In this document: piece after piece, positions 1 to 11,000 of the stretch
How positions within the stretch are numbered: position 1 is the first letter of the stretch
Layout of the letters: every line of letters begins with the position of its first letter
Assembly (NCBI GenBank): GCA_009602725.1
Contig: WELB01000115.1
Location: forward strand, 258,080 to 284,705
Reading direction: 5' to 3'
Origin: Spirogloea muscicola
Taxonomy: Eukaryota > Streptophyta > Zygnematophyceae > Spirogloeales > Spirogloeaceae
DNA: 26,626 bases
Translations under genes and position numbers: made by a program
The notes under the pieces: model-generated
What the model saw: only the letters and a program-made list of their open reading frames with translations
Databases searched by the model: none
Told to the model about the DNA's origin: nothing

Positions 1-40
1 GGCGGCGGCGAGGGCGGCGGGGGCGGCGGCGGCGGCGCCA
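1..40 (+). repeat. GGC-rich run encoding polyglycine
   Basis: GGC/GGG/GAG triplets in frame with the YTH exon encode a Gly-rich linker just before the WGGTF motif of the domain. Such runs are prone to collapse in assembly. Confidence 0.7.
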
Positions 41-2040
41 GCCCCTGGGGCGGCACGTTCGCCGTCGAGTGGCTGCGCCTGCACAGCCTGCCCTTCCAGC
101 GCACCGTGCACCTCAAGAATCCGCTCAACTTCTTCAAGCCCGTCAAGATCAGCCGCAACGGCCAGGTGCGCACGCGCGCTCGCCCCACCCTGCCCGCATG
201 CCGGCCGGACCAGCACCCGGCGCGTACGCGGCTGGCGGCTGACGCCGGCCGCCGTTCTGCGGTCGTGGCCAGAGACGCAGGAGCTGACGGCAGACATTGG
301 CGAGGCCCTCTGCGCGCTCATCGACGAGGGCGCCGACAAGGAGGGCCGCCCCAAGAGGTGTGCCTCTGCCACTGGCCAGCCTCTTCTGAAGCAGAGCAGT
401 CTCGTCTGGAGGTTGATCTTTCCACATAGATTGCCTCCAAGCTTTTCAAAGGCTTTTTCTTCCAAATCACATATGTACCCTGTACGAAATTGACGCAACC
501 GAAGATTTTGCCACGCGCAACGGCGTCAGTGTGCTAGGCAGCTTAACTGCAGGCTGTTTAGCTGTCAAGATTAAAGAGTCGACCACTATACTGGTTGTTC
601 TGAACGAGAGTAGGTGCCTGGGGCAATGGCAGCTGGCAGGCCCTTGATGCAGATCCCTTCTGGTTGCTGCGGCTGCAGGAAGGTGGGCAGCTCGGCAGCC
701 ATGCAGGAGGCCATGCTCCAGCAGTACAACGGGGAGCTTGCGCTGGCTGGCTACCCCGGCCCCTGCAGCAGCCTGGCGGCATCCTTGGGGATGTACGCCA
801 CAATGCACGCTGCCACTGCGGCCGGCTACGGCGTGGAGGCGGGCCTGGGGGACACCGTGCTTGTGCCTGGCCAGGCCGTGGTCGTCTCCGCAGCCGCCGC
901 CAGCCGGGCAGACGGCCGGGCTGGCGCTGCACGCCAGATGGCGGGCAACAGCAATCTGCGAGCAGCACCTGTGAGGACCCTTCTGGGAGGACCGAGCGGC
1001 GCAACTGAGTGGGACTATGGCGCAGAGCTGCTCGAGCAGCAGCAGCGATCCTCAGCGGCGGCAGCCAATACAGAAGCATCCTTGTCCGGCCGCGAGCCCG
1101 CAGCGCTCAAGGAGCCCCCGGAGGAGGAACTCCTTACCATGGTCCGTCGGCAGCCCCCTAGCTCGCTGAGTTCGCAGCACCCGGAGCTGCCACCTCAAGC
1201 TGCCGTCATGCACACTAGCGCTGAGCAGCGGCATCGCTTGCTGCCGCCTGCGCCAAGCACGCAGACCTACGAGGAATACTTGGAGTGGATGCAGACGGCA
1301 GCACTCTGGTCGCAAGCTGAGGTGCAGGTGCGTCTCTGTCGCGGCCACCGCCGCTGCTTGGAGACTCTGTCAGCACAACAACTGGATTGCAGATGATGAT
1401 TGAGCCCGTAGGTTGAGGGCTCCTTGGTGTCCTATCTGCCGGCGGCCGTGCAGGCATCCCGAAGAGCGTATGTCTACTCCCATGGTGGGGCTGGCGCTGC
1501 CACGCATGCAGGGTATGGCGAGACAAGCTGGGGCTTGGGGACCACTGACAGAGCAGAGAACAGCAGCGGCGTAATCAGTGGCGGCGGCGGCGGTGGCGGC
1601 GGCATGTCTGCTCAGGAGACAGATGACGGGTCTGGCAGCGCTCGTTGCAAGACCTCACTTGGCTTCACGCTGCTGCATGATTGACCGTTGAATGCAGGCC
1701 ATGCCCGTGCTCTGGACGCTGGCAGCACTCATGCTCTGCCTCTTTGGACTCTCCTGCTGGCAGATTACAGGCCGAGGCCTACTACACTGGCAACTGGTAC
1801 TCACCGCATCACAGCAGGGCCGACAAGGGTATGGACAGCAGCGGCTGGGGCTTCTCGGTGGAGGCGGCGACAGCAGGCGCGGCATTGCATGAGGTGCCTA
1901 GTGGCAGAAGCGGGCTTGTTGGCTTACGTGGGCCGGGCTCCGGCTACCATGGTCATGATGGCCATGCCATCAGGCCAGCCAAGGCACCAAGCAGCGCTAG
2001 TTGGCCGGCCGCCACCTTGTCCAAGTCAGCAGCACCCTAA
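1..2040 (+). CDS. YTH-domain RNA-binding protein (5' partial)
   Basis: This is the 3' part of a gene for a YTH (YT521-B homology) protein, the family that reads N6-methyladenosine in RNA. Modelled exons are <1-165, 281-357, 633-1327, 1412-1570 and 1771-2040; junction phases agree. Exon 1 starts with a glycine run, then WGGTFAVEWLRLHSLPFQ and LNFFKPVKISRNGQ; exon 2 starts ELTADIGEALCALIDEG. The LPF..T.HL.NP.N..KPVKISR.GQEL pattern is the signature of the second half of the YTH fold. Exon 3 opens WQALDADPFWLLRLQE and runs into low-complexity A/Q/S/P-rich sequence containing TYEEYLEWMQ. The last exon carries AEAYYTGNWYSP and a Gly/Ser-rich tail ending at a TAA at 2038-2040. The N-terminal half of the domain lies outside the window. 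Exon 3 needs a frame change near 683-699 (see findings). The gene converges on the mannanase gene. The 1570/1771 junction is the least certain. Confidence 0.82.
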
Positions 2041-3018
2041 TCTGCCCCTACTGCCGTGAGGCAGCATGGGCGCTAGCATGTTGCGGGTGCCCCGCGGCTG
2101 CAGCAGCCTCTGAACAGCTTAGGATGTCAGCACTCACATAGATTGACACAACAGTAGGCAGGAATAGTTGTTTGGACCTAAATCGAGACATGCTAGATTT
2201 CTGTGAAGAAACTTATTGGAGCAGTAGCTGCTGGACGCAGGCTCCGAACATCGAATCTGCTTCCCTCGTAGCTGAGGCGTCGCGGAACCATGATAGTCTC
2301 CCCTGGACAGAGCTTACCTGTGAGAATGGCAAGGGGACTAGCCTGCGACACTCCATTCAGATTCTCAGTGTAGTGAAATAGCAATATCTTACTCTTGAAC
2401 AATACCATCTGACAGCATCAACAGACACACCTGTGTGCACATGCTTTTGTAGTGTGCATGCCAGCTTATGCCAAAGCTTCTGAGGGATACGGTGGCAAAT
2501 GCTGGCAAGCTGCACAACAAATATGCTTTGCACTATCTGCTAGAACTCAGGCAGCCACATTTAGCTACACGAAGTTGGATGATCTTGATGTATGTTGCTC
2601 ATTCATTTCTTAGGCTCGTCTTCCCCAACTCGCGGTTTTCTTCCTCCCATGGCTGGAAGTGCATCCACTTCACCACTCAGATGTCCTTGAAAAAAAAGTG
2701 AGAAATAATGTACTTGCCTCCACTGAGCGCTGGTCTCAAGAGAGGGTCCTGATGTTCAATTGAGAACAATGTAAGTGGAGAGAAACTGGTGGACTGCAGC
2801 TTGCGAACGGAACTTCAGGTGCTTTTCCACTAAGAGCACTGGCCTCCGAACCTGCAGACACGTAGTTTTTAGTGACACGGAACTGGCAGACCACGTAGAC
2901 ATGAATGGATGCGTGCTTGGAGCAGGTGCGTGCTTGGAGCAGGTGGCGTGCTCTCATTCTTGACATATGACCAGTCCATGCATGACAGGGGCACTGCAGA
3001 ATAACGTCGCGGCGGTGC
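2041..3018. other. Convergent intergenic region between YTH and mannanase genes
   Basis: No exon with credible splice sites or family resemblance was found on either strand. The stretch separates two convergent stop codons (2040 on + and 3019 on -), so it probably holds both 3' untranslated regions. It contains a small tandem duplication near 2909-2942. The short open frames here look like chance. Confidence 0.55.
2909..2942. repeat. 17-nt tandem duplication
   Basis: The unit GCGTGCTTGGAGCAGGT occurs twice back to back, and a third partial start (GGCGTGC) follows. It sits in the probable 3' untranslated region shared by the convergent YTH and mannanase genes. No function is suggested. Confidence 0.75.
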
Positions 3019-6000
3019 TTACGATGCTTGCAAGCCCTCTACTAAGAAAGCATGACTCCGTACGATCTTCATAGTTGTATCCGCGCTCGTCACACTATAC
3101 TTATGTTGTGATCCTGCTATACCAATATGCCAATTAGCCTGCGTGATATACTTGTATGCCTACTGAGAAGTGCAGCAACACCTTGAAAAACTGGGGACTT
3201 AAGAGCAGCACCAGATAGGTAAGGAGAGAGTCGACCAGGACTGTTGAAGACGTAGAAATTGGAGCCTTGCACTGGGCCGCCTCTACTCATTGAGGTCCAC
3301 AATCTTTCGTATATGTTGATAAAGAACCTGCAAAACCATCATGCGTCATGATGCTGAAGGCATGTACATGTCCTTATGGACAGGCCACAACAGGAACTGC
3401 AGGCCAGGCATTCTTTTGATGTATTTGGTTGTCTGTGGCACAGGGTATGGCTGGTAATGTACGAATTCTTGATGCTGAGGTCTTCATCTCCACTGATGGA
3501 CTTTCCAAACTCCTCCCATACGATTGGTTTGCTCAGCAGAGTCTGACATGTAGGAAGCACATGCACCGTTGCAGTATTGTCAGACACCAGAGCTCAGCAG
3601 AGACCAGCAGTAAAGCACCAACTGATATCTCAATGAGCATGACTGATCCAACTGGCTAGCCTTCTTCTGCTCTGCACATGCGTGAGCTCTTTACATCTTC
3701 ATTCAGAGGTGTGGCACCTGCGCATCACTATTATGGATGTCAATCCAGTTCTTTAGGAAGTCGAGCTTCTCCGACCATGGTGTATCAGAAGGCCACCAGT
3801 TGTCGGTCCTGTTTATGACGAAGATGATGCAACTCCTCTGGCAGCAATTGCCTGTTCAAGATTTTGAAAGGGAGACAGATATGCAGCTAAAGCTGTTGCT
3901 CAACTCTGAACAAGTTGGATGAAGCACCGTACCAGAGATGTGCAACGGCGAAATCAATTGATGGAAGTCTGTGATTGAGTATAAAGTCTTGTCCTGTGTT
4001 TGAAGCCCACGAACTCTCAAGATCTGATCTCCGCAAAGTCAACATGCTTAAGAATGAGTGTGAATGATATGTCACAAACAGCATCCAACATCGCCTAGGT
4101 CCTGGACGCTAGTCCAGAATCAGCAGATCAGCAGATGTCATACAGAGATTGATCAGGTTTTGCCTCTACACAGACATAAGGGCCTACAATTTGGATTGTA
4201 GGTCGTGCGATTTGAGCTCCAGCTGTAGAAGCCTTCGAAGCCGCTTGTAAGTAGGTGCCTAGAGTCCACACTCTTGAGTGTTTGCAAACAGTGGTCCATC
4301 AGCACAGTGAGCATCTTATAGCCCCTAGGAAACCATGACTGTGTGCATAAGCTGGCAGTCTAAATAGCCCAATACTGCCTATGGTGCTTTCATGTGGTGC
4401 ATCTATCTCATTAATCAGGTCGTCCTTGCGGAAAACCCTTGAGATCATGAGGACTACCTTCACAAAGGCACTCATGCTTGCAACCCAATGCTGCACCATG
4501 GATGTGCATTTTGAGCTATTCATGCACCTGCCAGCTATCTTTCCATGTCAAGATTGTCAACAGTGCAAGACAATGAGGCCTGTGAGCAAATAACTACGGA
4601 TTGCTGCAGACATGGTTCTCATAATTTGGGCTTGCACAACAATTGACCCTGAATACAGGCTTAGCTGTCTCCAACGTAACCTTGGTTCATTCAGGAGGTT
4701 CCATGCCAAGATTGTTGGATCATCACCATAGCGGACACCATTGAAAGTGTTGACGCGACTAATTATGCGCTGCAAAGGCCAGGAAGTCAAGATTAGCCCG
4801 TAGAACTACCAACAAATGCTTGACTACGTCTTTCGAAGCAAATCGAGGTTAGATACACCTTGACTTGGAAGGTGACAGGCTTTTTAGTCCGCAGTCAGTG
4901 GATATAGCATGCACCTGTACATGATCTCGATATAATTCTCTGCAGTTCTCATCTGCAAAGAAGTCATCCTTTGTCTGTGCGGTGCTACTCCACAGCACAT
5001 ACTGCAGAATCATGTCAAAGCACCTTATTCATCTTTAATGACAGGCTATGTAATCAGCCTTCCTTGCTGTCTAGCTGATCTTGAGCAACTGCGAGTATAT
5101 GCAACGAGGTATTTGTTGCTGGCAAATGCTAGATGTGGAGCCTGAACAACAGATATCAGGTGGTGCTACAAGCCGGAAAGATGAGCTTACCGAGCCAACG
5201 CCGTCGGGGTCATACCAATAGTTGACGAAGGGTAGTATTACTCGAATTCCACGTATTTGGCACTGATAGAGCACGTAGTCTAGCGCTGGTCCTCACAGGG
5301 ATGTGAAAGTGTGATCATTGTTGACGATATTTAGCGTAGCCTAGAAAGTTCCATCTTGTATGACCTCTGAAATGGAAGAACATCATGCCCTCTTAGATCA
5401 TAAAGTAGTTGTTATGTACCTTCAGATGTCGCTTCTGAGTAGATGCCAGCCCTTGGCTGTAGCGCATTCTTTGGGCTGTCCACAGCACACGCAAGTGAAG
5501 GCCATTCCATTGAATGAAGCATCCAATGCAGGACTGCTCTCAGGTTACTTGTCACATTTACAATAGATGGTGCGTTGGAAGTCAAGCTTTCTCTTGTAGG
5601 TAACACATTGCGCTCATCAGGCTTACTTTATCGCAAATGGCCATGTGCGAAGCACACTCAAACCAGATGCAACCATTTCATCGAGCGTTGCGTTTACTGT
5701 CCACTTTTTCATAGGATCAGTTGCGTTCTGTCAAGGAAAGAGGACTACGTAAGTTTCAGATACTCATCCTGTATACATGCAGACTAGTAAGTCATTCTTG
5801 GAATCACATACCTCCATCAAGTCCCAGGAGTTCGATCCAGCAAAGACAAAGCGTTTGCAGTTGAGCATGAACTGCTGCCCGCTCACGGTTACGAAGCCTG
5901 CCAAGCAATTGATGGTCAAGAAAGTTTCTGCCTCTGCATTTCACAGCACATTGAATTTGAGAGATAAAATCTGTCCTCTCCGTGATCAATCAACTCCGAT

Positions 6001-6468
6001 CACGAGCCTACACTCAAGGACCTTGATCTGCAGGCGACATTCCCTGCACGCATCACCAGAAAGCCTCAGTGTGCAGCACGGAATGACGCCAAAATGTGTA
6101 TTGGCGGACATACTAATTGATGAACGAGGCAGCCATGGCAAAGCCTCCCAACTCGTCAGGCACGGGCTGACATCAAGCATCTGCCTACCCTATGCGGCTT
6201 GCAGCCAACGGCCCTGTCAGATGAACCGGAATCTGAATAGAAGCAATTATTGTCTCACCGTCACTCCGCCTTTGGATGATGGCGCCGGCGCAGGTCCGCT
6301 CACCGGGCTTGGAATTTGGCACAGAGCTTCCCCGAGCATCGCTGCAGCAGCAGCCACAAGCTTCAGCGCCACGAGTGACCGAGCTGGCGACTCCGACCTT
6401 GACGGCCACCGTGCTCGCTGCGCCGCGAGCTGCCTGGCGAGGCCTGCGGCCGCGGGAAGCGGCGTCAT
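3019..6468 (-). CDS. Endo-beta-1,4-mannanase, glycoside hydrolase family 5
   Basis: Predicted to hydrolyse beta-1,4-mannan or glucomannan backbones at the cell surface or in the wall. Modelled exons (minus strand, high to low): 6468-6259, 6043-6022, 5897-5812, 5727-5627, 5475-5420, 5285-5191, 5001-4915, 4769-4681, 4527-4458, 4272-4188, 4023-3933, 3808-3718, 3542-3463, 3327-3236, 3113-3019. All phases join and the sum is 1350 nt (449 residues), close to plant mannanases. Family landmarks in order: GFVTVSGQQFMLN, LSVLRTWPFA, RGIRVILPFVNYWYD, DDPTILAWNLLNEPR (acid/base Glu, about residue 247), HLLTSGFEGFYS, NTGQDFILNHRLPSIDF, HLWTDNWWP and KPIVWEEFGKS (nucleophile Glu, about residue 372). Both catalytic glutamates are present. 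The first exon and the 22-nt second exon are inferred only from phase and splice consensus. Exon 1 would supply a basic stretch plus a hydrophobic segment (about residues 31-50), fitting a signal peptide or anchor. Everything from 5897 down is firm. Confidence 0.92.
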
Positions 6469-8072
6469 GGGGCCGCTCGTGGCGGCGCGCTGCGGCGGCA
6501 CCGGCGGGGGGAGGAGCGGGTATGAAGAGCCGGGTCGGGCTGCAGGCGATCTGATCAGGGGCAGCATCGGCGGCTGACGCCGTGACTGGGCCTCGTGGGG
6601 GTTCGAGTGCCCGTCAGCCGTTAGCTCAGCTTTACTGCTATCGCGACGGTACGCGAGTCCGCTGCTACTTTCCTGGACCTCGTCTTGGACCACCCGTTCA
6701 TCCACTCTTTGGCACCCTATCCCGTATACAATCTGACTGGCCCTTGCAGGTTCTAGAGGTGTTCACGAGCAAAGCTGGCAAGAGTAGAATGGACGCACGA
6801 AGAGCTTGCTGCTGGATGATACTTGCATAGCAACGAGTGTTGGGCTGCCGGGCAACTTCATGAATTTTTCAAGCTTGTGACAGGCCGCTGCCAAATGAAG
6901 GACAAATTGCTGCTGCATACACTGCTAGATATCCCCCAGTCCTGACAACCTCACAGCTTACTCCGTAAATCCTAATCAGAAGCTTCAGCTGCCTTCTCTT
7001 TTTAGATGTGCTTGCCTCTGTACCTGGCCATTTGGCCTACATTTCTTTCTAATACACGATCTCTCCTTCTCATGACCTGAGTAGATAATGCTCAGGCCCT
7101 CCGATTTTGGCGCCCTATGAATAGAACCAAAGCTGTCTAATTTCTAATGTTTTACTGACAGCACTCTTCAGCCCACCCTCACCTCCACAAATGCTGATGA
7201 TAATCGTGTCGTGCCATTCTGCCGTTGTGCTAGCAGCAAGCGAGTGCGAGCAAAGACGTATACCACATACAAGCAATGAGTTTGCAATTAATCAAGCACG
7301 CTCAACTGGGTAAAACGTGGTTTGATCAGGAATTGTGCCTGCTTGACGCTATTTTCTATGGCTGCGGGCAAGTAACATGCAATTAGTTGGATATACGCAC
7401 ATAAGCCAGCTGCAGGATCAAAGCAGGCTCTGGTGATGCAAAGCATGGCATGCTGCATCAGGACCAGTGCACACAGGATTGAAGCTGCATACATCTGGTC
7501 GGCCCCTTTGCGTATGTGCTTATTTTGACCTGTGCTATTGCAGCAGGGGCAAGCTAACTTCGGCGCCTGGCTGTGTCCTCACATGTCTCGGCATGACGAC
7601 TATCTACTTCTCAAGCTTGTCCACCACAATGCCGGCCAGACGTCAAACTTATTGCAAAATAAATTGGAAATTCAAGTCAGAGTATACAAAGTTATACAAA
7701 TTGCGGATAACTATTTGGTTTCTCATTCTTGATCTTGAAGCTGAGGACCTTGCTGCCATACTCGTCGCTATCCACCTTTGGGAAGTTGGTAACTGGGGGG
7801 CAAGAGATGAAGGATCTAGGAGTGCTGCATCAGAGCCCTTGAGGCCCATATTAGAGGCCACTGAGTGTGTCTCTGCAGCCCAAGACTCTATGATTGGCGT
7901 TTCACAGGGCCCACCTTGGGAGTCAAATTAGCCCGAACTGAAGGAGCACTAAGCTTACGCAACTCATATGCCAGACTGAGCTTCCAGCTTCAACATGCCA
8001 AATACATAGGTGCTTCTGCTTCAGGCCAATCCACAAGTGGTGGCTTGACTCAGCTCCGGAGCCGAATGTACT
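6469..8072. other. Intergenic region between mannanase and dioxygenase genes
   Basis: This should contain the mannanase promoter and the 3' untranslated region of the dioxygenase gene upstream on the same strand. The only recognisable item is a retroposon-tail copy at 7001-7057. An open minus-strand frame continues upstream of the chosen mannanase ATG to 6705, so translation could start further up (an in-frame ATG lies at 6705). I see no other gene. Confidence 0.5.
7001..7057 (+). repeat. Retroposon-tail copy a
   Basis: These 57 bases match 19431-19487 with about three differences. The shared core is GTGCTTGCCTCTGTAC, then TGGCCATTTGGCCTAC and a terminal CTAATACAC. At 19.4 kb the same sequence ends the region that follows a non-LTR retrotransposon reading frame, so this copy is probably a heavily 5'-truncated insertion. 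No clear target-site duplication is visible. Confidence 0.75.
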
Positions 8073-11000
8073 TCAACTGTAGTACTGATCAGTCGTCAAT
8101 TCTGCAAACGCACCGAAGTCCAAACCTGGCACCCACCTACTGACTCCCTGCACAGATTGACATGGCAGATACTTGCTTAGGTTGAGGTGCCAAAGCATCC
8201 AGCAGTGTCTAGCCTCTTGCTTATGCACCTGGAGCTGACCAAGTGCTGAGCAACAAAACGTTTCCTCCATATCTGACCGTTGGAGCCTGCATATATTTGA
8301 TGTGCAGCAAGTAATCTACTTAACCTATCTTGGTCTGAATGTAATGTCCTGCTTGACACTGACAAGAATTGTCAGTGCCATGCAAAGTTGGGTGCTTAAG
8401 GAAGACCAATGTGGCTACTTACCACATTCGCGGGAGTGGATTCAAGTGGAAGATCCATTGGTTCATCCCTGCGATATGATTCATTCCCAAGAAACAAATT
8501 ATCACCTGTTGACCTGCTTAGAAGTTTCTGCAGACAATTTGTATAAATAAGCGAGCAATATTGATGGCCTATCGAGTGAAGCAGCAAATAAGCCAGCAGG
8601 CAATGCTGAGACTGATGGTTGCAGGTTCTTCTGCACTTACCATTGAGGCTGACAAAATCGGATCCCCGTCAAGAAACCAAGCATTTTGTCAGCTTTAGGG
8701 CTTTGAAGAGCATTGAAGAGCTACGAAGCTGAATCTGGCAGAGTTGCCTCCGGAGTCATATGATGGCCGCATTCAACATATCAATGATACAAATTACGGA
8801 CACATTGACTGTATTTCAGAAGACAAATCATGACATATGAAGACTTTCTTGAAATAATACCTGCATGAAGACAGCAAATGTGCTACGGGACAGTTTTGAA
8901 GCCCTAACTCCTTGAGCTGCCTGCCAAGAAAGATCGCAAGGGAGCACATCAAGCAAGATCCAGGCTGCAAAGCAGGGAGTGATACAAACAAATCGAGCCA
9001 GAAGTGCTGGTGGCTTACTTTGACACAGTGCGGTGTGGCCCACAGAAGACCTCCTGAATGTATTTGCATGCTTTCACCCATCTGGAACGCAATGCTGTCG
9101 GCAGGTATTGATACCTGAAAACATAAGTGGTCACAGTGCTTGATCAAGTGATGACATTGCTGCACATGCTTTTACATACACCAATGCATCAGGTGCAATT
9201 GTGCATTGACTTGACACTGGCAGACCCTCAATTCACAAGGCACTGATGAAAGAGATGAAAGAGAGTGGCTTCTAGTCAGATTATGCATGGAAGCCTTCAT
9301 AGAAACAATGGGACGTGATTCCGCAACTTCTTACAGTGCAGTGTTGTCACACATTGTAATACAAGTCAAGGTCATGAAGGCAGCAAGACAAAGTGTCTAC
9401 CTTCACAATCTCTTTCCTCCTATTCTCCACATACAAGCCACAGCATGGATCTGGATTTTGCAGCTCCCTTCCGTCATTGGAAAATATTGCAGCCGTTAAA
9501 CCTGTCAACATCAAGAGCTTGACTGCTCAGGCACCCACATCTGCCAACCCGAGCATGTGCTTATGTCGTTCCAGTTTCTGAAGTAGCACAAGGATGTATT
9601 CCGTCTGTGTTGTGCGCCCCGTCTTGGGAAGCGCAGCCTGATAATGAAGCCTCTGCATCAAGTCCTTCTATCAAGCCACAAGGCCACTGTGGGAATGGCA
9701 AACCCCCATCAGACAAAGCGCTGTTATGTATATTATGTCAACTTGGTGACCTTGGATGCTATCCAATGCACTACCTGTAAGAGAGCCATGGTCCTTGTGC
9801 CATTCGCACCATCTGGTTTCATGTGCTCCCTTCCTGGTTTGTGAATGCAGAGGACTATCAGAGTCAGGTCACACTGTTTGCTCATGAATGTAGACAGGAC
9901 AAACTTTCACACAGCACAAGCTTGCAGGCCATCGTGGACTGATGAGAATATATTATCTAGATTTGGTGTCAATCAGAAAGCTAATTCTGGCAAATACTTA
10001 CACATCAGGAGGAAAATAGTACAGGCAGCGAGCTTTATGAGTGACTGATCGCCGCAGTAACCCTTCCAGCCTATCCAACGGTACGCTTGGATTCTTTGAA
10101 TGGACTGAGCAGCAACATCATTGTCATCAGGTACTGCAGACCGTCAAACAGCCAGACTCCTCAAAAGTGCATGGTCTCCAGATGTGTTAGCTACAACCAC
10201 CAATTTAGGTTTGTTTTGTGTAAAGGCTACAACTTAGATCTGGTCATTTGCACAGGTTGCTTGGGTGCGTAGAGTTACTTGTGTGTGTAGAGTCATTCAC
10301 ACAGGATTACCGTATCTGTCGCAATGACGAGCTAGAAGGCACCCAACATCCACAATGAGCTTCCCAAGCTTCTTGAATGCTGGAACACATGGGGAATGCT
10401 GCTTTCAGGTGCACAACTCGAGAACAATGTATGACTTTGTACCAGGCATAAACGCGTTAATAGCAAATGAAGCATCACATATAGTTCTACATCGTGAAAT
10501 GGTGGTCTTAATGGACCATCTTATCCATCTGAAATACTTCCTTGATCGACAAATTGCTAGAGAAGGACCTGCTTCAAAGTCCGGAAGAGATTTGCTTGGC
10601 CATATATTTGGTCGGCAGTATGAGGGATACCTGATCAGAGCTATGAATGGATGTGAGTGATGCTACCTCTCAAAAAAGAGAGTCTTACGCAAACTACTTC
10701 ACATATACTTCAAGCATCTCACTCAGGGAAACATGAGCATCTCTCAAATGCATGACAGAAGGAGCACATGTACCTCTGTATAAGATCCGCATCTCTTGTT
10801 GGAACATCGACAAGCGGATTTGCATAATATGACCCTTTCAACAAATCTGCAGCCAGTGACCCTGAGGATCAGTACCTGAAGTCAAATTACTGTTCAAGCC
10901 TATCTATCGAGTCCGTGCTGCATCGACCTCACATGTTTAGAGGACAATCTGTCTCCACTGCCAGTGTAATGGGATGCTGTCTATTCAACCTGAGGATGCA

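Noticed and set aside
1681-2059. Alternative frames overlapping the YTH 3' end (MQAMPVLWTLAALM..., MNAGHARAL...)
   Set aside because: The AEAYYTGNWYSP frame follows a good acceptor at 1770 and joins in phase to exon 1412-1570; the hydrophobic MQAMPVLW frame covers the intron's polypyrimidine region.
5777-6577. Plus-strand open frame of 266 codons
   Set aside because: It lies antisense to the first three modelled exons of the mannanase gene and shows no family features; GC-rich antisense frames stay open by composition.
10355-10660. Plus-strand open frame of 101 codons starting MSFPSFLNAG
   Set aside because: It is antisense to exons 7 and 8 of the dioxygenase gene, which fit phase and family motifs on the minus strand (YPSYCRPNIWPS; AFKKLGKLIVDVG).
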